DNA of 23,281 nucleotides from Aquificaceae bacterium (GTDB taxonomy: Bacteria; Aquificota; Aquificia; Aquificales; Aquificaceae). The stretch lies in the NCBI GenBank assembly GCA_025057715.1, contig JANWVD010000001.1, positions 1-23,281 on the forward strand. The letters are read 5' to 3'. A model generated the notes under the pieces. That model saw only the letters and a program-made list of their open reading frames with translations, was not told where the DNA came from and searched no databases. Within the stretch, counting starts at the first letter, position 1. Each line of letters begins with the position of its first letter. Positions 7,292 through 14,474 of the stretch are shown here, one piece after another. Made by a program: the position numbers and the translations under genes.

Positions 7292-8438
7292 ACCAAATTA
7301 AGCCGCCAATTAGCCAAATAAGACCAATTAACAAGCTAATTAGGGCAAAGTAAAGAATTCCTAAAGCTAAGCCGACAGCACCTAAAAGACCGCCTATAAA
7401 AACGCCGAGAAACTGATAGGTATTATACCAACCTAAGGCTGCGCCTCTGGATTCTTCGCTAACAAACCTCAAAAGAAGCGAAGGCAAGGTAGATTCAAGA
7501 AGGTTAAAACCGACAAAAAATACCGTCAAAACAAAGATAGCCACTAAAGTGTTTTTGAAACCAAGCAAAGAAAGACAGGAAAAAACTATTGACAAAACGC
7601 TCCAAACGAAACCTTGACGGAAGGCTTTATTTTTTTCAACTAAGGCAACTAATGGAAGCAAAATCGCAACCGCAACAATCACAGAAGGGGCATAGATATA
7701 CCAATGTTTGGCCTTTTCAAGCCCGAGGTCTTTAATTAAGATACTTGGCAAGATAGTAAAAACCGAAGAAACATAGGTGTGAAGAAGAGTGACAGAGATA
7801 TTAAAAAACGCAAGCCTTTGAGAGATGGCGACCTTCAGAGCGTAGCTAAAGGGGGGCAATTTATTCTTTCTTTGAGGTTCGTTGATGCCAAAGATGACAA
7901 CAAAGATGGCAATGGCGCTAAAAAACGCCGTTAGATAAAACAAAAAAGGCACACCAAAACTCGACGCAAGCGTAGGACTTGCTATCATGCTAAAGATAAA
8001 AACCAAGGCAATTGAAGCTCCAATTAGGGCAAATGCGCGTGCGCGAACATTCTCGCGAATTAAATCCGCAGAGAGCGCGGTAATGGCAGAAGAGACTGCG
8101 CCAACGCCTTGCACGAGCCTGCCAAATACCAAAAACCTGACATCGCTTGCAGCAGCGCACATAAAGCTACCGACAATGTAGCTAAATAAACCAATGGCTA
8201 TGATTGGCTTTCTGCCAAAAATGTCCGATAAATAACCAAAGGGGACTTGCAAAAGTGATTGAGATAGACCGTAGATTCCGACTGAAAGACCTACCAAAGC
8301 CGGCGTTGCACCGCTTAGGCTCGAGGCATAAGGGGATAAAACGGGCAAAAGCAGGAAAATTCCAAGCATCCTAACAGCTACTGCGAAGGAAATAATTGAG
8401 ACGGCTCTAAGCTCAGCGGGGGTGAAGTCTTTAAACAT
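7272..8438 (-). CDS. Major facilitator superfamily transporter, YajR-like
   Basis: A 388-residue MFS protein with 12 likely helices. The N-terminus (FTPAELRAVSIISFAVAVRMLG...LPVLSPYA) closely resembles E. coli YajR, including the MFS motif A GYLSDIFGRKP (helix 2-3 loop) and RLVQGVGAVSSAITALSADL. YajR carries an extra C-terminal cytoplasmic (YAM) domain that is absent here. The substrate is unknown; drug or metabolite export driven by protons is the usual role. It overlaps the pheS stop by 8 nt, so it sits where pheT is normally found. Confidence 0.87.
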   Translation of the reverse strand: MFKDFTPAELRAVSIISFAVAVRMLGIFLLLPVLSPYASSLSGATPALVGLSVGIYGLSQSLLQVPFGYLSDIFGRKPIIAIGLFSYIVGSFMCAAASDVRFLVFGRLVQGVGAVSSAITALSADLIRENVRARAFALIGASIALVFIFSMIASPTLASSFGVPFLFYLTAFFSAIAIFVVIFGINEPQRKNKLPPFSYALKVAISQRLAFFNISVTLLHTYVSSVFTILPSILIKDLGLEKAKHWYIYAPSVIVAVAILLPLVALVEKNKAFRQGFVWSVLSIVFSCLSLLGFKNTLVAIFVLTVFFVGFNLLESTLPSLLLRFVSEESRGAALGWYNTYQFLGVFIGGLLGAVGLALGILYFALISLLIGLIWLIGGLIWFKNARV

Positions 8439-9441
8439 TGAATTGTTTTAAAAACCTGATGTCATTTTCAAAGAAGGTTTTGATGTTTTCTATCCTATAT
8501 AGCAACATCGCAAGTCTTTCAAGACCGGCACCGAAGGCAAAGCCGTTATAAACCTCTGGGTCAATAGAGCAGTTTCTTAAGACCGCAGGATGGACCATGC
8601 CACAGCCCATGACCTCAAGCCAACCGCTATTTTTGCAAACAGAGCAACCGCTTCCACGGCAAAATATGCAGCTTATATCCACCTCTGCAGATGGCTCAGT
8701 AAAGGGAAAGTAAGAGGCGCGAAAGCGAAGGTTGACATCTTCTTCAAAAAAGTGCTTTAAAAACCCTTCTATAACAGCTCTCATTTGACCAAAGGAAAGA
8801 TTTTTATCAACGACCAAGCCCTCAATTTGGTGAAACATAGGGGAGTGAGTTGGGTCATCGTCTCTTCTAAAGACCCGCCCAGCGGAAACTAAGTATATTG
8901 GCAAAGGGGAGCTAAGAAGCGCTCTAATTTGGACGCAGGAGGTGTGAGTTCTAAGAAGGTAGCCTTGGATGTTTACATAGAAAGTATCTTGCATGTCGCG
9001 TGCTGGGTGGTCTTTTGGGACGTTTAGAAGGTCAAAGTTGTAATCTTCTCTTTCGAGCAAAGGCCCGCTCCAGACTGAAAAGCCAATTTGGCGAAAGTAG
9101 TTTAGGATTTTTCGCTTAACCAGCGTTATTGGATGCAAAGCGCCAATGGGGCTATCCAAAACCAAAGTCATATCCTGCCAATTGCTTTGGAGCTGCTTCT
9201 CAAGAGATTCTTTCTTAAATTCGCTTTCGAGCGAGTCTATGGATTCAAGAACAAAGGTTTTGAGTTGATTTATCTGGCTGCCTGCCCTTGGTCTATCCTC
9301 GGGCGGTAGGTCCTTGAGGGTTTTTAGGAGGTTGTTGATTACGGATGTGTATTCAGACTTTAGCTTTTTTAGCTCTTCCAAGGATTTTACGCTACTAAGT
9401 TTTCCTAAAAACTCGGACCTTAGCGCATCGATATTAAGCAT
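8431..9441 (-). CDS. pheS: Phenylalanyl-tRNA synthetase alpha subunit
   Basis: PheS carries the catalytic core of the alpha2-beta2 enzyme that charges tRNA-Phe. The 336-residue protein has the N-terminal coiled-coil arm (1-85), motif 2 (VFRRDDDPTHSPMFHQIEG, near 190-210), the Cys-rich segment CIFCRGSGCSVCKNSGWLE common in bacterial PheS, GCGMVHP, and motif 3 (GFAFGAGLERLAML). It overlaps rplT by 8 nt. pheT does not follow; an MFS gene takes its place, so the beta subunit must be encoded elsewhere. Confidence 0.97.
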   Translation of the reverse strand: MLNIDALRSEFLGKLSSVKSLEELKKLKSEYTSVINNLLKTLKDLPPEDRPRAGSQINQLKTFVLESIDSLESEFKKESLEKQLQSNWQDMTLVLDSPIGALHPITLVKRKILNYFRQIGFSVWSGPLLEREDYNFDLLNVPKDHPARDMQDTFYVNIQGYLLRTHTSCVQIRALLSSPLPIYLVSAGRVFRRDDDPTHSPMFHQIEGLVVDKNLSFGQMRAVIEGFLKHFFEEDVNLRFRASYFPFTEPSAEVDISCIFCRGSGCSVCKNSGWLEVMGCGMVHPAVLRNCSIDPEVYNGFAFGAGLERLAMLLYRIENIKTFFENDIRFLKQFNV

Positions 9442-9787
9442 TTAGCTTCTCTTTGGCAATCTTGACGAGGTTTTCAAAGTTCTGAGGGTCTCTTATGGCG
9501 ATTTCAGATAGCATCTTGCGATTTAGCTTTATGCCGGCGAGATTTAGACCATTTATGAACTTGCTATAGCTAAGCCCGTGGAGTCTAACAGCGGCGTTTA
9601 TTCTGCTAATCCAAAGCCTTCTAAATTGACGCTTGCGCTGGCGCCTGTCTCTGTATTGATACTGCAGAGCTCTAAAGACATACTCTTTTGCACGCCTATA
9701 GACGTTCTTTCGCTGACCGCGAAAACCTTTTGCAAGCTTTAGAATCTTTTTCTTAAACTTTCTTGAGGACGGACCTTTAACTCTCAT
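9434..9787 (-). CDS. rplT: 50S ribosomal protein L20
   Basis: L20 is a basic 23S rRNA-binding protein needed early in large-subunit assembly. The 117-residue sequence, rich in Lys/Arg, has the conserved KLAKGFRGQRKNVYRRAKE, RQFRRLWISRINAAVR and YSKFINGLNLAGIKLNRKML segments in the right order and at the standard length. GGAGGT lies 8 nt before the ATG, which overlaps the folC stop (ATGA). The usual partners infC and rpmI are not upstream; folC is. Confidence 0.98.
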   Translation of the reverse strand: MRVKGPSSRKFKKKILKLAKGFRGQRKNVYRRAKEYVFRALQYQYRDRRQRKRQFRRLWISRINAAVRLHGLSYSKFINGLNLAGIKLNRKMLSEIAIRDPQNFENLVKIAKEKLNA

Positions 9788-11010
9788 TTATGACCTCCGA
9801 AAGATTTAATTATAGACCTAACTTCGCCAACTAAGTAAAGAGAGCCGAAAACCACTATGTCTTTATCTAAATTAAGAATCTCCGAGGGGCTTTCAAGGCA
9901 GTGGCAAAAGATACCAAGCTCGTCGCAGGCTAATTTGAGCTCTTCGAGATTTAGAGCTCTATGGTGGTTAATTTGGGTAATATAGAGCTCTTTAAAAAAG
10001 AGAGAGACTGCTTTGAGGGAATTCTTCCACTCTTTGTCCTTAAGAGAGGAAAAAACCGGGGTTATATTTGGGAAATGGGTTTTTAGCGCTTTACAGAGGC
10101 TAAAGATTGCATCAGGATTGTGAGCACCATCTAAAAAGATGGCTGGCTTTTCGCGAATGAGTTCCATTCTGCCTTCCCATCTTGTGGTTTCCAGAGCTTT
10201 TGAAACTTCTTTTTCTGAAAGCTTTAAGATGCTTGATGCAAGAGCAATTGAAACTGCGCAGTTTTCAATTTGCCACTCACCCCAAAGACCGAGCCTGACA
10301 TTCTTTAGCTTAAAGCTATCAAACTCAAAGCTCTCGAGCAGGGTCTTAGAGCCGTCTATCTTACCTTGGGCGAAAAAATCAAGACCGCCGACTATGAGGT
10401 CGCTTTGGTTGCAAACCTCAAGAGCAAGAGGATAGAGAGGAAAGCGCATGCTACCAAGAACTAAAGGTCTGCCTTGGATGTAAATGCCGAGCTTTTCCAA
10501 AGCTCTTTGGCTTGACTTTTCGCCGAGCCACTTTATGTGGTCTCTTTGGATGTTTGTTATTGCGCAAGCTACGGGGCTGCATACCCTTGTGGCATCCCAT
10601 CTTCCGCCCATGCCAACTTCGAAAATTGCAAAATCGACCTTTTTTTCCTCAAAGTAAGATAGAGCAATCAAGGTGCAGGCTTCAAAGTAGGTGAGCTCAA
10701 ACCTCTCAAAAATGGGCTTTAACTCTTTGATGAAAATACCGAGGTCTTGCTCGCTAATTGGCTCGGAATTTATCCTCCAGCGCTCCGTTTCGTCAATTAA
10801 GTGAGGCGAGATAAACCAGCCGACTTTATAACCGTGCGATAGCAATATCGAATTTAAGAAGGCGCAAGTAGATCCCTTGCCATTCGTGCCGCCAACTTGA
10901 AAAGAGCTGTAAGATGGCTTTAGACCAAGATACTTAACTGCGCTTTGGATGCGTTCTAAGGTAGGGATTATGCTATGAGCTTTTGAATTGTATAGGTCGT
11001 AAAGGCGCAT
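9784..11010 (-). CDS. folC: Folylpolyglutamate synthase / dihydrofolate synthase
   Basis: FolC adds glutamate to dihydropteroate and/or folates using ATP. The Mur-ligase-like P-loop FQVGGTNGKGSTCAFLNS lies near residue 40, followed by GWFISPHL, the FEVGMGGRWDATRV motif, TNIQRDHIKWLG, and FLDGAHNPDAI in the C-terminal domain. I place the start at ATG 11010 (MRLYDLYNS, like other FolCs), giving 408 residues; a TTG at 11019 would add three. There is no ribosome binding site, but a perfect TATAAT lies 8 nt before the ATG at 11024-11019, so folC may have its own leaderless transcript in addition to read-through from the genes upstream. Confidence 0.95.
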   Translation of the reverse strand: MRLYDLYNSKAHSIIPTLERIQSAVKYLGLKPSYSSFQVGGTNGKGSTCAFLNSILLSHGYKVGWFISPHLIDETERWRINSEPISEQDLGIFIKELKPIFERFELTYFEACTLIALSYFEEKKVDFAIFEVGMGGRWDATRVCSPVACAITNIQRDHIKWLGEKSSQRALEKLGIYIQGRPLVLGSMRFPLYPLALEVCNQSDLIVGGLDFFAQGKIDGSKTLLESFEFDSFKLKNVRLGLWGEWQIENCAVSIALASSILKLSEKEVSKALETTRWEGRMELIREKPAIFLDGAHNPDAIFSLCKALKTHFPNITPVFSSLKDKEWKNSLKAVSLFFKELYITQINHHRALNLEELKLACDELGIFCHCLESPSEILNLDKDIVVFGSLYLVGEVRSIIKSFGGHK

Positions 11011-11018
11011 GAAGGGCA

Positions 11019-11024
11019 ATTATA
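11019..11024 (-). promoter_or_regulatory. -10 box (TATAAT) directly before folC
   Basis: A perfect TATAAT overlaps the end of the sdhB-like gene and ends 8 nt before the folC ATG at 11010. No -35 at the right distance is evident (a TTGACT upstream is only 12 nt away). Confidence 0.4.
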
Positions 11025-11616
11025 GCCCTGAAAGGAAGTCAAAGCTAAAAGATTTTGGGCTAAATTGCGAAATTATTGACTCTGGCATGACCTCATTTGG
11101 GCAAAGCCTTGAGCAAGCCATGCAGTGAGTGCAAAGCTCAACATGCATTGAGCTATCTGGCTTTGACTCTTTGCAAAGTGCGATTAGCCTCACAAAGAGC
11201 ATAGGACCTGCGAATGGACTTACATTCAAAAGAGGGCATACGCTATCGCATATTCCGCATCTTATGCACTCATGGGCTTTAGTTGGGGATTGTCCTTCCT
11301 TGGGGGGGAATTTAAGTTGCGCGTAAGCGCGTTTTGAATCTACTATAAGGTCTTTGATGTGAGGAAAGCCGGGGAGCGGGTCTATGGTTAGTTCTTGTCC
11401 AAGACCTAAGAGCGATGCTTTGCAAGCAAGGACGGGTTTAGAGTTAAGCATGACGCCGCAGGTGCCGCAAATGCCCGAGCGGCACATCTGTCTAAATGAA
11501 AGGGTGGGGTCTTGTTCTTTGATTAGCTCAAGAAGCTCAAGGAGGGTATTGACCTTAGCTTTTACCTCGTAGGTTTGGTAGGTCTTATCTCGCCTTATAT
11601 GGACCAGAAGCTCCAT
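11020..11616 (-). CDS. Succinate dehydrogenase/fumarate reductase-type iron-sulfur subunit (SdhB/FrdB), probably E-type
   Basis: Such subunits pass electrons from the flavoprotein (SdhA/FrdA) to the membrane side. The 198-residue protein is shorter than usual (about 230-250). N-terminal [2Fe-2S] ferredoxin domain: C45, C50, C53 and C65 (CRSGICGTC...C). C-terminal domain: C117-x2-C120-x2-C123-x3-C127-P, then C162-x2-C165-x2-C168-x3-C172-P. In classical SdhB the position equal to C165 is Ile or Val and the third cluster is [3Fe-4S]; a Cys there predicts [4Fe-4S], as reported for non-classical (E-type, SdhE/TfrB-like) enzymes. No sdhA is in the window. The ATG follows the UPF0114 stop with no gap. 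Confidence 0.85.
   Translation of the reverse strand: MELLVHIRRDKTYQTYEVKAKVNTLLELLELIKEQDPTLSFRQMCRSGICGTCGVMLNSKPVLACKASLLGLGQELTIDPLPGFPHIKDLIVDSKRAYAQLKFPPKEGQSPTKAHECIRCGICDSVCPLLNVSPFAGPMLFVRLIALCKESKPDSSMHVELCTHCMACSRLCPNEVMPESIISQFSPKSFSFDFLSGL
11317..11334. repeat. 18-nt palindromic repeat, copy 2 (inside the sdhB-like gene)
   Basis: TTGCGCGTAAGCGCGTTT on the plus strand, identical to 2908-2925. Here it is antisense to the gene and encodes the KRAYAQ segment (residues 95-100). Core hairpin GCGC-GTAA-GCGC. Confidence 0.7.
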
Positions 11617-12087
11617 CTATACATGCTCTTTAATCTTATAGTAGAAGATAAGCACGGCGGTGACGATTGCAATGGCGATGCCAAAAAGCAGGGTCTCCAT
11701 AGGCTTTTCCCACTTGACCACCTGCTTTGTAAAGGTTATGGCAAGAATGAGGATAATAACGCTTGCGAGCTTTGCCTTTAGCTGGTCGATGCTTTCAATC
11801 TTTAGCCACTCGGGGACTGATAGCTTGCCTACAAAGAGCTCATAAAGCCCTACTGCGAAGATATAAAGAATTACCGAAAGGAGATGGATATCCATGACCG
11901 TTATAAACATCGCTGATAGCTTGGTAGTATCTTTATATTCAGGGTTTATAAAGACCATTGAGAGAATATAAAAGAGCTGATAAACGCCGTAAAAACCTAA
12001 GAAAACAGCGCCTATAAATAGACTAAGGGCTGGTAAGACTGCGATTGCTTTCCCATATTCTACGAGTCTTTTAATAAAACTTTCCAT
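11617..12087 (-). CDS. UPF0114 (YqhA) family membrane protein
   Basis: A 156-residue protein with four likely membrane segments. The pattern around SAMFITVMDIHLLSVILYIFAVGLYELFVGKL and DQLKAKLASVIILILAI matches E. coli YqhA and the UPF0114 family (VD..L....LyIF..GLYELF). The function is unknown. Here it is wedged between a lipoprotein gene (TAATG, 1-nt overlap) and the sdhB-like gene (TAG directly followed by ATG), so the three are very likely translated together. A membrane role near the iron-sulfur subunit is possible but is only suggested by position. Start ATG 12087, with GAGGTTAGAG upstream. Confidence 0.8.
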   Translation of the reverse strand: MESFIKRLVEYGKAIAVLPALSLFIGAVFLGFYGVYQLFYILSMVFINPEYKDTTKLSAMFITVMDIHLLSVILYIFAVGLYELFVGKLSVPEWLKIESIDQLKAKLASVIILILAITFTKQVVKWEKPMETLLFGIAIAIVTAVLIFYYKIKEHV

Positions 12088-12500
12088 TACTCTAACCTCG
12101 TTGATATTGTTATTACAACATCCCTTTGCCCTGCTACAGCTTGCGTAGTTCCTATTAAATCACCCTCTTGGGCATTTGTCCCTTGAAATGAGCTAAGCCT
12201 TGCAAGGATTATAACTCTGCCTTTAATAGGGCGCTCGTGGTTAATCTTGTTTTTGCCGTCTATTTTAAACCTTTGGGGAAAGCTCGGGTTTTTGATATTT
12301 AAAACCGCAAGGGGTGCTATCTCGTTTGGGTCTCTTACTGAGACTATTAAGAAGTTCTTTCCTGCTGTTTCACCTTGAAGCTCTTTGGAAATATATATAA
12401 CGCCCTCTATGGTTTGGTTTTTGTAATCCTCTGGGTTAAAGCCCTCGGGGATTGGCTGGCAAGAAAGAATGATGATAAATAGCACCAGAAGATGTTTCAT
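12087..12500 (-). CDS. Lipoprotein with a CcmI/CycH C-terminal-like domain
   Basis: 137 residues. MKHLLVLFIIILSC is a lipoprotein signal peptide with the lipobox ILSC (Cys14 becomes the lipidated N-terminus). The rest, with GKNFLIVSVRDPNEIAPLAVLNI, SFPQRFKIDG, VIILARLSSFQG and AQEGDLIGTT, resembles the Ig-like C-terminal domain of cytochrome c biogenesis proteins CcmI/CycH (LFVfaR...PLAVlR...P..F.LdD...ARiS.sG...pGDL.G), which binds apocytochrome c. No other ccm gene is near. It could be a stand-alone chaperone or a relic; the resemblance is by eye. First gene of the long minus-strand unit; the ATG has no ribosome binding site and lies 11 bp from the panC start on the other strand. Confidence 0.65.
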   Translation of the reverse strand: MKHLLVLFIIILSCQPIPEGFNPEDYKNQTIEGVIYISKELQGETAGKNFLIVSVRDPNEIAPLAVLNIKNPSFPQRFKIDGKNKINHERPIKGRVIILARLSSFQGTNAQEGDLIGTTQAVAGQRDVVITISTRLE

Positions 12501-12517
12501 AAGCTATATTATTGCGC
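12501..12517. promoter_or_regulatory. Overlapping divergent -10 boxes, lipoprotein gene / panC
   Basis: The tiny gap between the divergent genes holds TATATT (12505-12510, plus strand), 7 nt before GTG 12518 of panC, and AATAAT (12513-12508, minus strand), 7 nt before the ATG of the lipoprotein gene. No ribosome binding site and no good -35 is seen in either direction. Confidence 0.4.
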
Positions 12518-13354
12518 GTGGCTGAGCTTATTAGAGACAAAAAGAGTTTAAAAGATGCGCTTAAAAGTCTCAAAGGTGAGGTAGGGTTTGTGCCAACCAT
12601 GGGGGCGCTTCATAGAGGGCACATAGAGCTCATAAGAAGGTGCAAAAAAGAAAATAATGTTTGCGTTGTTAGCATATTTGTAAATCCGGAGCAATTTGGC
12701 GCTAATGAGGACTTTGAAAAGTATCCAAGAGATATAGAGAAGGACCTATCTATATGTAAAAGTGAAGGGGTTGACATAGTTTTTGCGCCTGAAGTTAGCG
12801 AGATTTATCCTACTAAACCAATAATTCTTTTAGAGATTCCAGGGCTTACGGATGTTCTTGAGGGTAAATTTAGACCGGGGCACTTTAGAGGCGTTTGCAT
12901 AGTTCTTTCGAAGCTATTTAACCTTATCCATCCAAAGCGAGCTTATTTTGGTGAAAAGGACTTTCAGCAGCTAATTGTTGTGAAAAAACTCGTTGAAGAG
13001 CTCGGATTTGATATAGACATCGTGCCAGTTCCGACAGTTAGAGACGATGACGGACTTGCGCTAAGCTCGAGAAATGCTTACTTATCCAAAAGCGAAAGAG
13101 AGAGCGCAAGGTGCATATATCAGTCCTTTGAGCTAATGCAAGAGCTCTTTAGAAAAAACTTAGATATTGAAGAGATTAGAAAGAGGATGGAAGATTTCAT
13201 ACTTTCTCACAAACACGTTGTTGGGATTGATTATATTGAATTTACTGACGATGCTTTAAGAGGGGTTAACAAGCTCGAGGTTGGTCATAGGGTGCTTATT
13301 GCGGTAAGGTTTGAAAGTGCAAGGCTTATTGACAATTGGGAGGTAAAGCAATGA
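12512..13354 (+). CDS. panC: Pantothenate synthetase
   Basis: PanC joins pantoate and beta-alanine with ATP to make pantothenate, the precursor of coenzyme A. The 280-residue protein has GFVPTMGALHRGHIELI (HxGH nucleotide-binding motif), SIFVNPEQFGANEDFEKYPR, GHFRGVCIVLSKLFNLI, RAYFGEKDFQQL and VRDDDGLALSSRNAYLS, all diagnostic. The start is TTG 12512 or, with the -10 box in mind, GTG 12518 (two residues shorter); neither has a ribosome binding site. It overlaps ribH by 4 nt (ATGA). panB and panD are not in the window. Confidence 0.96.
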   Translation: MRVAELIRDKKSLKDALKSLKGEVGFVPTMGALHRGHIELIRRCKKENNVCVVSIFVNPEQFGANEDFEKYPRDIEKDLSICKSEGVDIVFAPEVSEIYPTKPIILLEIPGLTDVLEGKFRPGHFRGVCIVLSKLFNLIHPKRAYFGEKDFQQLIVVKKLVEELGFDIDIVPVPTVRDDDGLALSSRNAYLSKSERESARCIYQSFELMQELFRKNLDIEEIRKRMEDFILSHKHVVGIDYIEFTDDALRGVNKLEVGHRVLIAVRFESARLIDNWEVKQ

Positions 13355-13809
13355 AGGTCTTTGAAGGCAAGCTGATTGCAGAGAATATGACGCTTGGGAT
13401 TGTTGCAAGTAGGTTTAACCATCTTATTTCGGATAGGTTAGTAGAAGGTGCCATTGATTGCTTTATTAGGCACGGGGGAACTTTAGAGAATTTGGTTTTG
13501 GCAAAAGTGCCAGGCTCTTGGGAGGTGGCGCTTGCTGTTAAAAATTTGCTGCCAAAAGTGGAAGGGGTTTTGGCGCTAAGCGTTCTTATAAGAGGGCAAA
13601 CGGCGCACTTTGATTATATTGCAAACGAGCTTACCAAAGGTCTTGCTCAGATAAGCCTTGAGATGTCAAAGCCCGTCACTTACGGGGTTATTACAGCGGA
13701 TAACTTAGAGCAAGCACTCGAAAGAGCAGGCAGCAAACACGGAAACAGAGGCTGGGAGGGAATGCTTGCTTTGATAGAGATGGTTAATCTGCTTAAGCAA
13801 ATTAAATGA
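13351..13809 (+). CDS. ribH: 6,7-dimethyl-8-ribityllumazine synthase
   Basis: RibH makes the direct precursor of riboflavin. I use ATG 13351 (MKVFEGKLIAENM; 152 residues), preceded by GGGAGG and overlapping the panC stop by 4 nt; an upstream TTG at 13336 would add five unlikely residues. Motifs: GIVASRFNHLISDRL, KVPGSWEVALA, SVLIRGQTAHFDYIA with the catalytic His, GVITADNLEQALERAGSKHGNRGWE. The family usually has PGxxE with Phe/Ala; here it is PGSWE, a known variation. Coupled to nusB, as in many bacteria. Confidence 0.97.
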   Translation: MKVFEGKLIAENMTLGIVASRFNHLISDRLVEGAIDCFIRHGGTLENLVLAKVPGSWEVALAVKNLLPKVEGVLALSVLIRGQTAHFDYIANELTKGLAQISLEMSKPVTYGVITADNLEQALERAGSKHGNRGWEGMLALIEMVNLLKQIK

Positions 13810-14222
13810 TTCACAGAAAACGCTCCAGAAGGGATGCTTTTTTGATTCTTTATCAATGGGAAGTATCTGGTGAAGATTTAGAGCAGGTTTTTGAGTCCTT
13901 TTATAGATGCTTTAAGGCACATTCAGAGCGAAGAAGGTATTCTAAGATGCTTATTAGACTCTTTAAAGAAAACATAGAGAGCGTAGAGAAAAAGCTCGCT
14001 GAATCTCTTATAGAGAGGGACCCAATGGGTATTGGTAGCATAGAAAGGGCAATCTTAAGGGTTGCAATAACCGAGCTTGGCTTTAAGAAAATATCAAAGG
14101 TGGATAAAGCAGTCGGGGATTATATAAAACTCGCTTCGCGATATGCAGATAGTGGCCAAGTTAAGTTAGTAAGCGGGGTGCTAATGGGGTTTGTTAGGCG
14201 TCTCTCTTTTCCTGAGCCTTGA
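13806..14222 (+). CDS. nusB: Transcription antitermination factor NusB
   Basis: NusB with S10 (NusE) binds the boxA element in rRNA leaders and prevents early termination. 138 residues, all-helical, starting KRSRRDAFLILYQWEVSG with the late family signature SIERAILRVAITEL and DKAVGDYIKLASRYADSGQVKLVSGVLMGFVR. It overlaps ribH by 4 nt (ATGA); ribH-nusB is a classic pair. Its 3' end overlaps the convergent tatA by 29 nt, with no terminator hairpin visible. Confidence 0.96.
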   Translation: MIHRKRSRRDAFLILYQWEVSGEDLEQVFESFYRCFKAHSERRRYSKMLIRLFKENIESVEKKLAESLIERDPMGIGSIERAILRVAITELGFKKISKVDKAVGDYIKLASRYADSGQVKLVSGVLMGFVRRLSFPEP

Positions 14223-14382
14223 CCTCTTTTGTCTTTTCCTCTTCGCCGGTTAGAGCTTTTTTGAAATTCTTTATGCCTTCGCCAAGGGACCTGCCGAGCT
14301 CTGGCACCCTATTTGCACCAAAGAGTAAAAGCACTATGAAAAGTATTATTAGAATCTCCGTCAAAGAAAAGTTAGGAATCAT
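14194..14382 (-). CDS. tatA: Sec-independent translocase protein TatA/E
   Basis: TatA forms the pore-like assembly of the Tat system that exports folded proteins. 62 residues: a short periplasmic N-terminus, one membrane helix (TEILIILFIVLLLFGANRVPELG, including the conserved FGxxRVPELGRSLGEGI hinge), an amphipathic helix (KNFKKAL) and a charged tail. AAAGGAG lies before the ATG. It stands alone; tatC is not in the window. Own promoter at 14431-14458. Confidence 0.95.
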   Translation of the reverse strand: MIPNFSLTEILIILFIVLLLFGANRVPELGRSLGEGIKNFKKALTGEEEKTKEVKAQEKRDA

Positions 14383-14397
14383 GCTATAGCTCCTTTA

Positions 14398-14422
14398 AGT
14401 GGCTAAGCTTAAGATAGCCACT
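14398..14422 (-). promoter_or_regulatory. Stem-loop at the 5' end of the tatA mRNA
   Basis: AGTGGCTA (14398-14405) and TAGCCACT (14415-14422) form a perfect 8-bp inverted repeat with a 9-nt loop. With the predicted tatA start near 14424, the transcript would begin almost directly with this stem, which then abuts the AAAGGAG ribosome binding site (1 nt apart). It could stabilise the mRNA, limit ribosome access, or be a DNA operator. Confidence 0.55.
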
Positions 14423-14430
14423 AAAAGATT

Positions 14431-14458
14431 ATTATAAGCCATAGCTTGACAGCTTCAA
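14431..14458 (-). promoter_or_regulatory. tatA: tatA promoter
   Basis: On the minus strand, TTGAAG (14458-14453) and TATAAT (14436-14431) are separated by 16 nt. The -35 matches four of six consensus bases and the -10 all six. The csp -35 box lies inside its spacer. Confidence 0.65.
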
Positions 14459-14474
14459 TAGGCACTGGTATGAT
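14446..14474 (+). promoter_or_regulatory. csp promoter, near-consensus
   Basis: TTGACA (14446-14451), a 17-nt spacer and TATGAT (14469-14474). The predicted start near 14481 leaves only about a dozen untranslated nucleotides, most of them the AAGGAGG ribosome binding site (14481-14487). A long cold-responsive leader as in E. coli cspA is therefore absent. Confidence 0.85.

Noticed and set aside
2081..14222. Many GAGCTC and AGAGCTCT palindromes scattered through the window
   Set aside because: They arise from frequent Glu-Leu codon pairs (GAG CTC) and need no other explanation.
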